64,000 bases of DNA from UBA1562 sp041653955 (lineage in GTDB: Bacteria; Omnitrophota; Gorgyraeia; Gygaellales; Profunditerraquicolaceae): NCBI GenBank assembly GCA_041653955.1, contig JBAZEH010000004.1:1-64000 (forward strand). Reading direction: 5' to 3'. This document shows positions 17,567-25,752 of the stretch, one piece after another. The notes beneath the pieces are model-generated. The model did no database searches and was not told the DNA's origin. It saw nothing but the letters and a program-made list of their open reading frames with translations. The position numbers were made by a program, and so were the translations under genes. Within the stretch, counting starts at the first letter, position 1; each line of letters opens with the position of its first letter.

Positions 17567-18310
17567 ATGATCCCTATCAAATCCGACGAAGAACTGAAAA
17601 TGTTTGAAAAGTCGGGAAGGATACTCGCCAGGGTAATGGGGGGATTAAGAAGGGCCGTGAAGAGCGGCATCTCTACGATAGAGATCGACCTGCTGGCGCA
17701 GGAGATGATGGAACGCGAAGGTTCCTCATCGGCCTTTAAGGGGTATAACGGATTTCCGGCGAACATATGCGTTTCCGTGAATGAAGAAGTTGTGCACGGG
17801 ATACCCGGGGAGAGGGTCCTTAAAGACGGCGATATGGTAAGCCTGGATGTAGGTATAAATTACAAGGGTTATCTATCCGACTCCGCCATTACTGTCGCGG
17901 TGGGGCGCATAGACCCGGCCAGAAAAAAGCTCATTGAGGTAACTAGAAGGTCTTTGATAGAAGGGATAAAGCAGGCGCGTATAGATAACTATATGTCGGA
18001 TATATCCCATGCCATACAGTCATACGTAGAGAGAAACGGTTTCTCGGTTGTAAGGCAGTTTGTCGGGCACGGCATAGGGTATGACCTGCATGAAGAGCCC
18101 CAGATACCTAATTTCGGCAAGCCCAACCGCGGCGAGATACTGAAAAAAGGTATGTTATTGGCGATTGAGCCGATGGTTAATATGGGGGCATGGGAGTGCG
18201 AACTGCTTGATAACGGCTGGACCGCCGTGACAAAGGACGGTTTACCGTCGGCGCATTTTGAGCATACGGTAGCGGTCACGGAACGCGGGCCCAGGATATT
18301 GACCGATTAA
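17567..18310 (+). CDS. map: Methionine aminopeptidase type I
   Basis: 247 residues; removes N-terminal Met from nascent proteins. The five metal ligands can be read from SLDVGINYKGYLSDSA (two Asp), GHGIG (His), the later EP (Glu) and the C-terminal FEHTVAVTE (Glu). It begins directly after the adk stop. Length is standard and no extra zinc-finger extension is seen. Confidence 0.97.
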   Translation: MIPIKSDEELKMFEKSGRILARVMGGLRRAVKSGISTIEIDLLAQEMMEREGSSSAFKGYNGFPANICVSVNEEVVHGIPGERVLKDGDMVSLDVGINYKGYLSDSAITVAVGRIDPARKKLIEVTRRSLIEGIKQARIDNYMSDISHAIQSYVERNGFSVVRQFVGHGIGYDLHEEPQIPNFGKPNRGEILKKGMLLAIEPMVNMGAWECELLDNGWTAVTKDGLPSAHFEHTVAVTERGPRILTD

Positions 18311-18316
18311 ATAAAT

Positions 18317-18535
18317 ATGGCCAAAGAGGAACTGATAGAGACCGAGGGGATTGTAGCAGAGGCGCTGCCTAATGCCATGTTCAAGGTTAACCTTGAGAAC
18401 GGGCACCAGGTCCTGGCGCACGTATCGGGAAAAATGCGCATGAATTTTATCAGGATACTTCCCGGGGATAAGGTGAAATTGGAGCTTTCTCCGTATGACC
18501 TTAGCCGCGGAAGGATTACCTTCAGGTCCAAATAA
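18317..18535 (+). CDS. infA: Translation initiation factor IF-1
   Basis: 72 residues with an S1/OB fold. The start MAKEELIETEGIVAEALPNA and the segment HVSGKMRMNFIRILPGDKVKLELSPYDLSRGRI are classic. It follows map by 6 bases and precedes rpmJ by 17, the usual map-infA-rpmJ order. Confidence 0.98.
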   Translation: MAKEELIETEGIVAEALPNAMFKVNLENGHQVLAHVSGKMRMNFIRILPGDKVKLELSPYDLSRGRITFRSK

Positions 18536-18552
18536 ACGAGAGGTATTAAGTC

Positions 18553-18666
18553 ATGAAAGTAAAAGCGTCGGTAAGGAAGATCTGCGACAGGTGCAAGATC
18601 GTTAAAAGACGGGGAGTCGTAAGGGTGATATGTATCAAGCCCAAGCATAAACAGAGGCAGGGCTAA
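18553..18666 (+). CDS. rpmJ: 50S ribosomal protein L36, zinc-binding type
   Basis: A 37-residue protein. It reads MKVKASVRKICDRCKIVKRR and ends PKHKQRQG, with the zinc ligands CxxC, a later C (VIC) and H (KPKH). That is the C+ form. A GAGGTATT stretch 8 or so bases upstream may serve as ribosome binding site. The gene lies between infA and rpsM, exactly where L36 is expected. Confidence 0.96.
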   Translation: MKVKASVRKICDRCKIVKRRGVVRVICIKPKHKQRQG

Positions 18667-18685
18667 AAAACATAAGCGAGGAAAG

Positions 18686-19099
18686 ATGCCAAGAATTCTG
18701 GGCGTAGATTTACCAAAAGAAAAAAGGATAGATATATCGTTGACCTATTTATACGGGGTAGGCAGGCATATCGCGAAGATAATCGTGAATGATTCCGGAA
18801 TTGACCCTGCCAAGCGTGGGAAGGATCTGACAGAAGATGAGGTTTCGCGCCTGACTAACACTATCCAGAAGAGCGGATATAAAGTGGAAGGGGACTTGCG
18901 CCGCGATATATCGCAGAATATAAAGAGGCTGATGGATATAGGCTCCTGGCGTGGGATGCGCCATAAGAAGGGGCTTCCCGCGAGGGGCCAGCGCACGCGT
19001 ACAAACGCCAGGACCAGGAAAGGCCCGCGTAAAGGAAGTTTGGCGGTAGTGAAGAAACCTGCCGCTACGGCAGCGCCTGCCGCTAAAAAAGGGGGTTAA
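18686..19099 (+). CDS. rpsM: 30S ribosomal protein S13
   Basis: 137 residues, about 20 longer than E. coli S13. The core has MPRILGVDLPKEKRIDISLTY and MRHKKGLPARGQRTRTNARTRKG. The extra C-terminus is rich in Ala, Pro and Lys (VVKKPAATAAPAAKKGG), probably a disordered rRNA-binding tail. S13 contacts P-site tRNA with S19. Confidence 0.96.
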   Translation: MPRILGVDLPKEKRIDISLTYLYGVGRHIAKIIVNDSGIDPAKRGKDLTEDEVSRLTNTIQKSGYKVEGDLRRDISQNIKRLMDIGSWRGMRHKKGLPARGQRTRTNARTRKGPRKGSLAVVKKPAATAAPAAKKGG

Positions 19100-19104
19100 T
19101 ATAA

Positions 19105-19494
19105 ATGGCTGTAAAAGATAAGGCAAAGAAAAAGAAACTGGCCAAGGGGATAACAAGCGGTATAGCGCATATCCAGGCAAGTTTTAATAATACCATAATA
19201 ACCATAACCGATAAACAGGGCAACGCTCTCGTGTGGTCAGCCCCAGGGATCGTAGGTTACAGCGGTTCAAAGAAATCCACGCCTTTTGCCGCCCAGATAG
19301 CGGCTACCGATGCGGCAAGAAAAGCAAAAGAGATAGGCATCAAGGAAGTGGATGTGCAGGTAAAAGGCCCGGGTTCGGGCAGGGAATCGGCTATAAGGGC
19401 ACTGCAGGCCGCGGGCCTTACGGTCACCTGCATAAGGGATGTAACGCCGATCCCGCATAACGGCTGCCGCGCAAAAAAGAGAAGGAGAGTATAA
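19105..19494 (+). CDS. rpsK: 30S ribosomal protein S11
   Basis: 129 residues, the standard size. GIAHIQASFNNTIITITDKQGN and the C-terminal VTPIPHNGCRAKKRRRV are diagnostic. S11 lies on the 30S platform. Part of the alpha cluster rpsM-rpsK-rpsD-rpoA-rplQ. Confidence 0.98.
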   Translation: MAVKDKAKKKKLAKGITSGIAHIQASFNNTIITITDKQGNALVWSAPGIVGYSGSKKSTPFAAQIAATDAARKAKEIGIKEVDVQVKGPGSGRESAIRALQAAGLTVTCIRDVTPIPHNGCRAKKRRRV

Positions 19495-19499
19495 GATAA

Positions 19500-20129
19500 A
19501 TGGCTCGATATACGGATCCAGTCTGCAGATTATGCAGGCGTAAAGGAGAAAAGTTATTTTTAAAAGGCTCCAGGTGCAATACTCCAAAATGCGCCATAGC
19601 CAAGAGAGGCTATGCCCCGGGCCAGCATGGACAGAGGGGTAAACAGAAGCTCTCTAACTACGGCCTGCAGTTAAAAGAAAAGCAGAAGGCAAAATGGATA
19701 TACGGGGTCCTGGAAAAGCAGTTCCGTAAATATTTCAAGATCGCCGCGAAATCCAAGGGCGTAACCGGCAAGGTATTGCTGCAGATGCTGGAGAGAAGGC
19801 TGGATAACGTCGTATTCAGGATGGGGCTTGGCACTTCGAGGTCGCAGAGCCGCCAGATCGTGCGCCATAACTGGATATACGTCAACTCCAAGCGCGTAAA
19901 CATACCGTCATACTTGATAAAGCAGGGCGATATCATAGAGGCGAAGACCAAGGAAAAAGCGCAGAAGAAACTGAAAGAGAACCTTGAATTATCCCGCGAC
20001 AGGAGCGTTCCCGGATGGCTTGAATTTAACGTCCAGGAATTAAAGGCGAAAGTCCTGCGCTTGCCGGAAAAAGAAGATATCGGCCATCCGATCCAGGAGC
20101 AGTTAATAGTAGAGTTGTATTCAAAATAA
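19500..20129 (+). CDS. rpsD: 30S ribosomal protein S4, zinc-binding type
   Basis: 209 residues. An N-terminal zinc site of the C+ type is visible (CRLCRRKG then CNTPKC). An S4 RNA-binding domain follows, with LERRLDNVVFRMGLGTSRSQ. S4 starts 30S assembly and, in E. coli, represses the alpha operon. The C-terminus ends VPGWLEFN and IQEQLIVELYSK, as usual. Confidence 0.97.
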   Translation: MARYTDPVCRLCRRKGEKLFLKGSRCNTPKCAIAKRGYAPGQHGQRGKQKLSNYGLQLKEKQKAKWIYGVLEKQFRKYFKIAAKSKGVTGKVLLQMLERRLDNVVFRMGLGTSRSQSRQIVRHNWIYVNSKRVNIPSYLIKQGDIIEAKTKEKAQKKLKENLELSRDRSVPGWLEFNVQELKAKVLRLPEKEDIGHPIQEQLIVELYSK

Positions 20130-20174
20130 GCGAATACGTAATTTTAAAATATCCGCTCATTTTAAGGAGGAAGA

Positions 20175-21164
20175 ATGGGTATAAAATGGAGAGATTTTCA
20201 GTTACCAAAAAGGCTGGAGTGCGACGAGTCAACTTATACGCAGACGTACGGAAAATTCTTCGCTTCCCCTTTTGAGAGAGGTTACGGCGTTACTCTGGGT
20301 AATTCCCTTAGGCGCGTCCTGCTTTCTTCCATAGAAGGGAGCGCTGTGACTTCGGTTAAGATACAGGGGGTACAGCATGAATTTACTACTATACCGGGGG
20401 TTCTGGAAGATATCCCGGAAATAATCCTGAATATAAAGAGCCTTGTGCTTAACTCGCGCTCAAAAATACCAAAGACCATATTCCTGAAAAAGAACACCAA
20501 GGGTGAGGTAAAGGCCAAGGACATAGATGCCGGGGAAGCCATAGAGGTGGTGAACCCGGAACTCCATATCGCTACGCTTACCAAAGATACGAAGTTCAAC
20601 GTAGAGATGGAAGTAGCCAGAGGCAGGGGTTATGTGACGTCGGAACTGAACAAGAAAGAAGGGCTGCCTATCGGCATGATCCCCATAGATTCCGTATTTA
20701 CTCCCGTAAAGAAGGTCAATTTTTATTCAGAGAACACGCGCGTAGGGCAAAGGACAGATTACGATAAACTTGTCCTTGAGGTATGGACTAACGGAGCGAT
20801 AAGCCCGAAGGACGCGCTTCTTTATGCCTCTAACATACTGCAAAGGCACCTGGATATCTTTGTCAATTTCGGGCAGCTTCCCGAAGATATAGAAGAAGAG
20901 CCGGAGATGACGCAGGAAGAGTTCTCGTTATATGAAAAGCTAAGGCTGCCTATATCCGAACTGGAACTATCGGTAAGAAGCTCTAATTGTTTAAGAGAAG
21001 CCAATATCAAGGTGATCGCCGACCTCGTAAAGAGGTCTGAAGAAGAGATGTTAGGATTCAAGAATTTCGGTAAAAAATCCCTTATCGAGATCAAAGAGCT
21101 TATCGCCGGTATGGGGTTGACCCTGGGTATGCAGATAGATCCCAAAAAACTCAAGAAATCATGA
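20175..21164 (+). CDS. rpoA: DNA-directed RNA polymerase subunit alpha
   Basis: 329 residues, the usual size. The N-terminal dimerisation domain has PFERGYGVTLGNSLRRVLLSS; the C-terminal DNA- and activator-binding domain includes ELELSVRSSNCLREANI and GFKNFGKKSLIEIKE. A strong AAGGAGG ribosome binding site lies at about 20164-20170. The end overlaps rplQ by ATGA. Confidence 0.98.
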   Translation: MGIKWRDFQLPKRLECDESTYTQTYGKFFASPFERGYGVTLGNSLRRVLLSSIEGSAVTSVKIQGVQHEFTTIPGVLEDIPEIILNIKSLVLNSRSKIPKTIFLKKNTKGEVKAKDIDAGEAIEVVNPELHIATLTKDTKFNVEMEVARGRGYVTSELNKKEGLPIGMIPIDSVFTPVKKVNFYSENTRVGQRTDYDKLVLEVWTNGAISPKDALLYASNILQRHLDIFVNFGQLPEDIEEEPEMTQEEFSLYEKLRLPISELELSVRSSNCLREANIKVIADLVKRSEEEMLGFKNFGKKSLIEIKELIAGMGLTLGMQIDPKKLKKS

Positions 21165-21739
21165 GACACTCTAAAGATAGGCTGCAATTAAACCGTTTCA
21201 CAAGCTGGCGTAAGGCCACATTGGCAAGCCTGGCAAGGAGCCTGGTCACTTATCAGAGGATCAGGACCACAAAGGCCAAGGCCAAGGCCGTAAAGCCGCT
21301 GGCTGAAAAACTGATATCCCTCGGCAAGAGCAACACGCTTGCCGCTAAAAGACAGGCCTTCAGCATCCTGGGCGACCATAGGCTGGTAAAGGAGCTTTTT
21401 AACGATATAGCCCCGCGTTTCGCGAACAGGACCGGCGGTTATACCCGTATCGTTAATCTCGGCTCAAGGCGCGGGGATAACGCGCAATTAGTGGTCCTGG
21501 CTTTTACCGAGATCAAGGAGAAGATCCGCAAAAAGCCCGAATTAAAGGAGCATAAGGAAGCGCATAAACCGCTGCCCGAAGGGGAGCAATCCGCGATAAA
21601 AGAGCAGCATACGCAAGAAGAGAAGCCTAAAACCGAGACAGCGGTCAAAGATAAGAAACCGCCTATCACTAAAAAGCCCACAAAGAAATTCTTAGGAGGT
21701 TTGCGAGGGATATTCAAAAAAGAGCGTGATTCTTTATAA
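21161..21739 (+). CDS. rplQ: 50S ribosomal protein L17 with long charged tail
   Basis: 192 residues, against about 127 in E. coli. Residues 1-118 are a normal L17 (RHSKDRLQLNRFTSWRKATLASLARSL and GGYTRIVNLGSRRGDNAQL). Residues from about 125 to the end form a Lys/Glu/Pro-rich, probably disordered extension that closes with a basic patch (FLGGLRGIFKKERDSL). L17 sits near the tunnel exit, so the tail could reach the surface there. It ends the alpha cluster. Confidence 0.95.
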   Translation: MRHSKDRLQLNRFTSWRKATLASLARSLVTYQRIRTTKAKAKAVKPLAEKLISLGKSNTLAAKRQAFSILGDHRLVKELFNDIAPRFANRTGGYTRIVNLGSRRGDNAQLVVLAFTEIKEKIRKKPELKEHKEAHKPLPEGEQSAIKEQHTQEEKPKTETAVKDKKPPITKKPTKKFLGGLRGIFKKERDSL

Positions 21740-21759
21740 TAACTACATAAGATATCTCA

Positions 21760-22935
21760 ATGCGAATAGATATCAGGATAGCGAAACGTCTCGAAAAGAT
21801 AAATCCTTCCTCGACCCTAGCAATAACCGCTAAAGCCAAGAAGTTAAAGTCAGAAGGCCGTGATATAGTTAATTTTGCTGCGGGTGAGCCTGACTTTGAC
21901 ACTCCCGATTTCATAAAGGAGGCCGCTATAGCGGCGATAAAGGGTGGATTTACCAAATATACGCCCTCTACCGGCACCCCGGAATTAAAAAAGGTAATCT
22001 CCGAGAAATTCCACAGAGATAATTCACTCGAATACGACCCGTCTCAAATAGTCGTATCCTGCGGCGCCAAACACAGCATATTCAACGCCTTATTAGTGCT
22101 TATAAACAAGGCTGATGAGGTCATAATACCTTCTCCTTACTGGGTGAGCTATCCGGAGATGGTTAATTTGTGTGAAGGTAAGGCGCGCTTCATAAAAACC
22201 ATCCCTGAAAACGGATTTAAGATGACAGCCGGGGAGCTGGAAAAGAATATCACCCCCAAAACCAAAGTATTGATATTGAACAGCCCCTCTAACCCCACCG
22301 GATGCGTTTATACCCGCGACGAGCTTGAGCGGATCGCCGGCATATGCGCGGCAAAGAAGATATTCATCATAAGCGACGAGATATACGAAAAGCTCATATA
22401 TGACGGCGGAAAACACGTTTCTATAGCTTCTTTGAGCAAGGATATTTATAATCTCACCGTTACCGTTAACGGCCTTTCTAAAAGCCATTCAATGACCGGA
22501 TGGAGAATAGGTTATCTGGCGGCCCCCGCGGACGTTACTGCCGCGATATCCAAGGTCCAGGACCATTCTACCTCTAACCCGGTATCCATCAGCCAGAAGG
22601 CGGCCGTAGCCGCGTTAAGCTCAAGCGATGATTTTTGCAGAGAGATGGCTTCCGAATTCCAGAAGAGGAGGGATTACGCATTAGAAAGGCTCGGCAGGAT
22701 CAAGAAAATTTCTTTTATCAAACCGCAGGGGGCATTTTATATTTTCTGCGATATCTCAAAGAGCGGGCTTGATTCTTCAACTTTCGCGGGCCGGCTCCTT
22801 GAGGAAACCTATGTAAGCATTATCCCGGGCGAAGGGTTTGGCGTTGACAATTATGTGCGCATAAGCTTTGCCACCGGCCTTGAACGCATAGAAAAAGGAA
22901 TGGACAGGATAGAGGATTGGGTAAACAAACTATAA
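21760..22935 (+). CDS. aspC: Class I pyridoxal-phosphate aminotransferase (aspartate type)
   Basis: 391 residues. The fold-type I motifs are FAAGEPDFDTP, NSPSNPTG, SDEIYEKL and the PLP lysine in NGLSKSHSMTGWRIGYL, with the substrate-binding Arg near VRISFAT. This fits the Ib subgroup of aspartate aminotransferases, which interconvert aspartate/2-oxoglutarate and oxaloacetate/glutamate; members also act on prephenate. The following genes make isocitrate-derived 2-oxoglutarate and oxaloacetate, so an aspartate/glutamate role fits. It starts 20 bases after rplQ. Confidence 0.92.
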   Translation: MRIDIRIAKRLEKINPSSTLAITAKAKKLKSEGRDIVNFAAGEPDFDTPDFIKEAAIAAIKGGFTKYTPSTGTPELKKVISEKFHRDNSLEYDPSQIVVSCGAKHSIFNALLVLINKADEVIIPSPYWVSYPEMVNLCEGKARFIKTIPENGFKMTAGELEKNITPKTKVLILNSPSNPTGCVYTRDELERIAGICAAKKIFIISDEIYEKLIYDGGKHVSIASLSKDIYNLTVTVNGLSKSHSMTGWRIGYLAAPADVTAAISKVQDHSTSNPVSISQKAAVAALSSSDDFCREMASEFQKRRDYALERLGRIKKISFIKPQGAFYIFCDISKSGLDSSTFAGRLLEETYVSIIPGEGFGVDNYVRISFATGLERIEKGMDRIEDWVNKL

Positions 22936-22939
22936 TAAT

Positions 22940-24193
22940 ATGAACGGGACTATAGCGGAAAAAATATTGAGCGCTCATTCAGGCAGGAAACTCAGCGCCG
23001 GGGATCTTGCCATATGCAAGGTAGATTTTTCCTTTGGGCAGGACGGGACTTCATCAATAATCATAGATAGGGTGAGGGATATGGGGCTCAAAGAGCTAAA
23101 AACTAAATTCTGCATGGTTATTGACCATAGCGCCCCATCCCCAAGTGAAGGCGTGTCCCGCGTCCATAAGAAGATGCGCTCATTCAGCTCTGAATATGAC
23201 GCTCCCCTTTACGATATAGGCTGTGGAGTCTGCCATCAGGTAATACCTGAATCCGGAGAGGTCCTCCCCGGGAACCTGGTCTTGGGGGCTGACTCGCATA
23301 CCTGCACTTACGGAGCCCTGGGTGCCTTTGCTACAGGCGTAGGTTCAACAGACCTGGCGATCAGCTTAGCTGCCGGGAAGAACTGGTTCAAGGTCCCCGA
23401 GACGATAAAGATAATAGTGAACGGCAGGATACCTAAAGGGGTATCAGCAAAGGATATCATCCTGCATATAATTACCGATGTGACCGCAAGCGGCGCCACT
23501 TACAAGGCGATAGAATTCAGCGGCAGCGCGATAGATAAGCTGGGTATGGACGGCCGTTTCACCATATGCAATATGGTAGTAGAGATGGGAGCGAAATGCG
23601 GTTTTATGCCGCAGGATAAGAAGACTACCTCCTGGCTTAAGTCAAGGGGCGTAAAGAATAGTAAGATAAAGCCGGTAAAGGCGGACAGCTCGGCGAAATA
23701 CATAAAGACAATAGAATATAATATTTCAAAGCTTTGCCCGCAGGTATCAAGGCCCCATAGCGTGGATAGCGCAGTAGCGGCCGCGGAACTGGGTAATATA
23801 AAAATAAATGAAGCGTTTCTAGGCACCTGCACTAATGGCCGCCTTGAAGACCTTAGGGCGGCAGCAGCCATGCTTAAATCCAGAAAAGTCTCGCCCGCAG
23901 TAAGGTTTATCATTGCGCCGGCTTCGCGCGCCATATTCCGTGAGGCATTAAGATCAGGTATCGTGGATATTTTTATTAAGGCAGGGGCTGTAATGGTCTC
24001 TCCCGGTTGCGGGCCGTGCGTCGGTACCCACAACGGGGTTCCCGCAGACGGTGAAGCGGTCATATCCACCGCTAACAGGAACTTTAAAGGCAGGATGGGC
24101 AACCCTAATGCCTTCATTTATCTTGGGTCTCCTTTGACGGTCACCGCCTCGGCTATAAAAGGGCGTATTACCGACCCAAGAGAACTCTTATAA
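22940..24193 (+). CDS. Aconitase-family large subunit (LeuC/HACN-like)
   Basis: 417 residues, the length of the split 3-isopropylmalate dehydratase/homoaconitase large subunit. The [4Fe-4S] cysteines are visible in FLGTCTNGRLEDL and GCGPCVG, and GADSHTCTYGALGAFATGVGSTD is the active-site signature. The small subunit follows after an intervening pilT gene. Neighbouring NAD-type isocitrate and malate dehydrogenases, and the absence of leuA or leuB, argue for an aconitase or homoaconitase role rather than leucine synthesis. Substrate is inferred, not shown. Confidence 0.85.
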   Translation: MNGTIAEKILSAHSGRKLSAGDLAICKVDFSFGQDGTSSIIIDRVRDMGLKELKTKFCMVIDHSAPSPSEGVSRVHKKMRSFSSEYDAPLYDIGCGVCHQVIPESGEVLPGNLVLGADSHTCTYGALGAFATGVGSTDLAISLAAGKNWFKVPETIKIIVNGRIPKGVSAKDIILHIITDVTASGATYKAIEFSGSAIDKLGMDGRFTICNMVVEMGAKCGFMPQDKKTTSWLKSRGVKNSKIKPVKADSSAKYIKTIEYNISKLCPQVSRPHSVDSAVAAAELGNIKINEAFLGTCTNGRLEDLRAAAAMLKSRKVSPAVRFIIAPASRAIFREALRSGIVDIFIKAGAVMVSPGCGPCVGTHNGVPADGEAVISTANRNFKGRMGNPNAFIYLGSPLTVTASAIKGRITDPRELL

Positions 24194-24207
24194 TCCAGGA
24201 GGTTGAT

Positions 24208-25254
24208 ATGGAAATACGCAGTCTGCTCGTGCTATGTATAGAGAAAAATGCTTCTGACCTGCATTTAACGGAAAATGAGCCGCCGATATTGCGCATTGAC
24301 GGCAAGCTTGTCCGCACGCAATTACCTCCTTTAACCAGGGATGACTTAAAGATGCTGGCATACAGCGTTTTAAGTAATAGCCAGAAAGAAATGCTGGAGA
24401 GGGACCTTGAGCTGGATTTCTCCGTGGCTCTCCCCGAATTAGACAGGTTCAGGGTCAATATCCATATTCAGAAGGGTTCGGTAGAGTCGGCTTTCAGGAG
24501 GGTCCCTTTGCAGATACCGAGCATAGAACAACTGGGGTTGCCTAATATAGTCCTGGAACTCGCCCGAAGGCCGAACGGCCTAGTGCTGGTGACCGGGCCT
24601 ACGGGTATGGGTAAAACCACTACCCTGGCGGCGATGATAAACCTGATAAATAATGAGAAGGAATCCCTGATAATTTGTATTGAAGACCCGATAGAATTCA
24701 TACACGCAAACAAAAAAAGCATAGTTAAGCAAAGGGAAGTTTACGCTGACACCCACTCTTTTGCCCAGGCATTAAGGCATGCGTTAAGGCAGGACCCGAA
24801 TGTGATAGTAGTAGGGGAAATGAGGGATTTAGAAACTATAACAACGGCTCTTACCGCCGCTGAAACAGGCCATCTTGTGCTGGCAACCCTTCATACTCCG
24901 GACGCCCCGCAGACCGTAGAAAGGATAATAGATGTATTCCCTCCCTATCAACAGCAACAGGTAAGGCTGCAGCTGGCGAACTGCCTGCAGGGGGTAATAT
25001 CGCAGTTATTATTGCCTTCAGCCACAGGAAAAGGCAGGGTGCTGGCTACAGAGATAATGCTCGGCACATCTGGCATAAGAAATCTTATTCGCGAACAAGA
25101 GATAGAACAGATACCTACCCTTATGCAGACAGGGAGCCAATACGGCATGAAGACAATGGATAAATCCTTAAAGGAGCTTTATCAGAAAGGGCTTATCGGC
25201 CTTGACGTAGCGATGTCCAGGGTAAAAAGCAACGAGGAGTTCCATCAGCTATGA
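24208..25254 (+). CDS. pilT: Twitching motility ATPase PilT
   Basis: 348 residues, the retraction ATPase of type IV pili. Walker A is GPTGMGKTTT (residues 130-139), the Asp box IEDPIEFIH and Walker B-type VIVVGEMRDLETI follow, with the His box HLVLATLHT. The N-terminal PAS-like region (SDLHLTENEPPILRIDG) is typical. A GGAGG ribosome binding site precedes it. It sits oddly between the two subunit genes of an aconitase-family enzyme and overlaps the second by ATGA. No other pilus gene is adjacent. Confidence 0.95.
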   Translation: MEIRSLLVLCIEKNASDLHLTENEPPILRIDGKLVRTQLPPLTRDDLKMLAYSVLSNSQKEMLERDLELDFSVALPELDRFRVNIHIQKGSVESAFRRVPLQIPSIEQLGLPNIVLELARRPNGLVLVTGPTGMGKTTTLAAMINLINNEKESLIICIEDPIEFIHANKKSIVKQREVYADTHSFAQALRHALRQDPNVIVVGEMRDLETITTALTAAETGHLVLATLHTPDAPQTVERIIDVFPPYQQQQVRLQLANCLQGVISQLLLPSATGKGRVLATEIMLGTSGIRNLIREQEIEQIPTLMQTGSQYGMKTMDKSLKELYQKGLIGLDVAMSRVKSNEEFHQL

Positions 25255-25751
25255 AGATAGAAGGCACCGGAGTAAGATTAGGGGATAATATAAATACCGA
25301 TTTTATCATTTCGGGCAGGTATAAGTTTTCCATAACAGATATGAAGGAGCTCTCCAAGCATATTATGGAGGATATAGACCCTGATTTCCCGAGCAAAATA
25401 GTATCCGGGGAATCCATAATTGTGGCGGGAGATAATTTTGGCATGGGCTCATCGCGGGAGCAGGCGCCGCTGGTGATCAAAGAGTGCGGGATCCAGGCGG
25501 TATTAGCCAAGTCATTCGCCCGCATATTTTACCGTAACGGTTTTAATATAGGCCTGCTTCTAATAGAGACCGATACCGATAAGATAGGCGAAAATGACAA
25601 ACTCTTTATAGATACCGATAAAGGCATGGTCAGGAATATTACCAGGAATATAGAGATGAAAATAAACCCCCTGCCCGGTTTTATGCAGGAGATATTGAAA
25701 GAGGGCGGGATAGTCAACTATTTTAAAAAACACGGGGAGTTAAAAATATAA
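25251..25751 (+). CDS. Aconitase-family small subunit (LeuD/HACN-like)
   Basis: 166 residues, swivel domain of the dehydratase. GDNINTDFII and FGMGSSREQAPL are the conserved segments; the latter carries the catalytic Ser/Arg region. The loop that sets the substrate reads GRYKFSITD. In characterised homologues this loop reads YLRT (homoaconitase) or YLV-type (isopropylmalate isomerase), so the present form is different. It is coupled to pilT by ATGA and followed one base later by icd. Confidence 0.85.
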   Translation: MKIEGTGVRLGDNINTDFIISGRYKFSITDMKELSKHIMEDIDPDFPSKIVSGESIIVAGDNFGMGSSREQAPLVIKECGIQAVLAKSFARIFYRNGFNIGLLLIETDTDKIGENDKLFIDTDKGMVRNITRNIEMKINPLPGFMQEILKEGGIVNYFKKHGELKI

Positions 25752-25752
25752 C

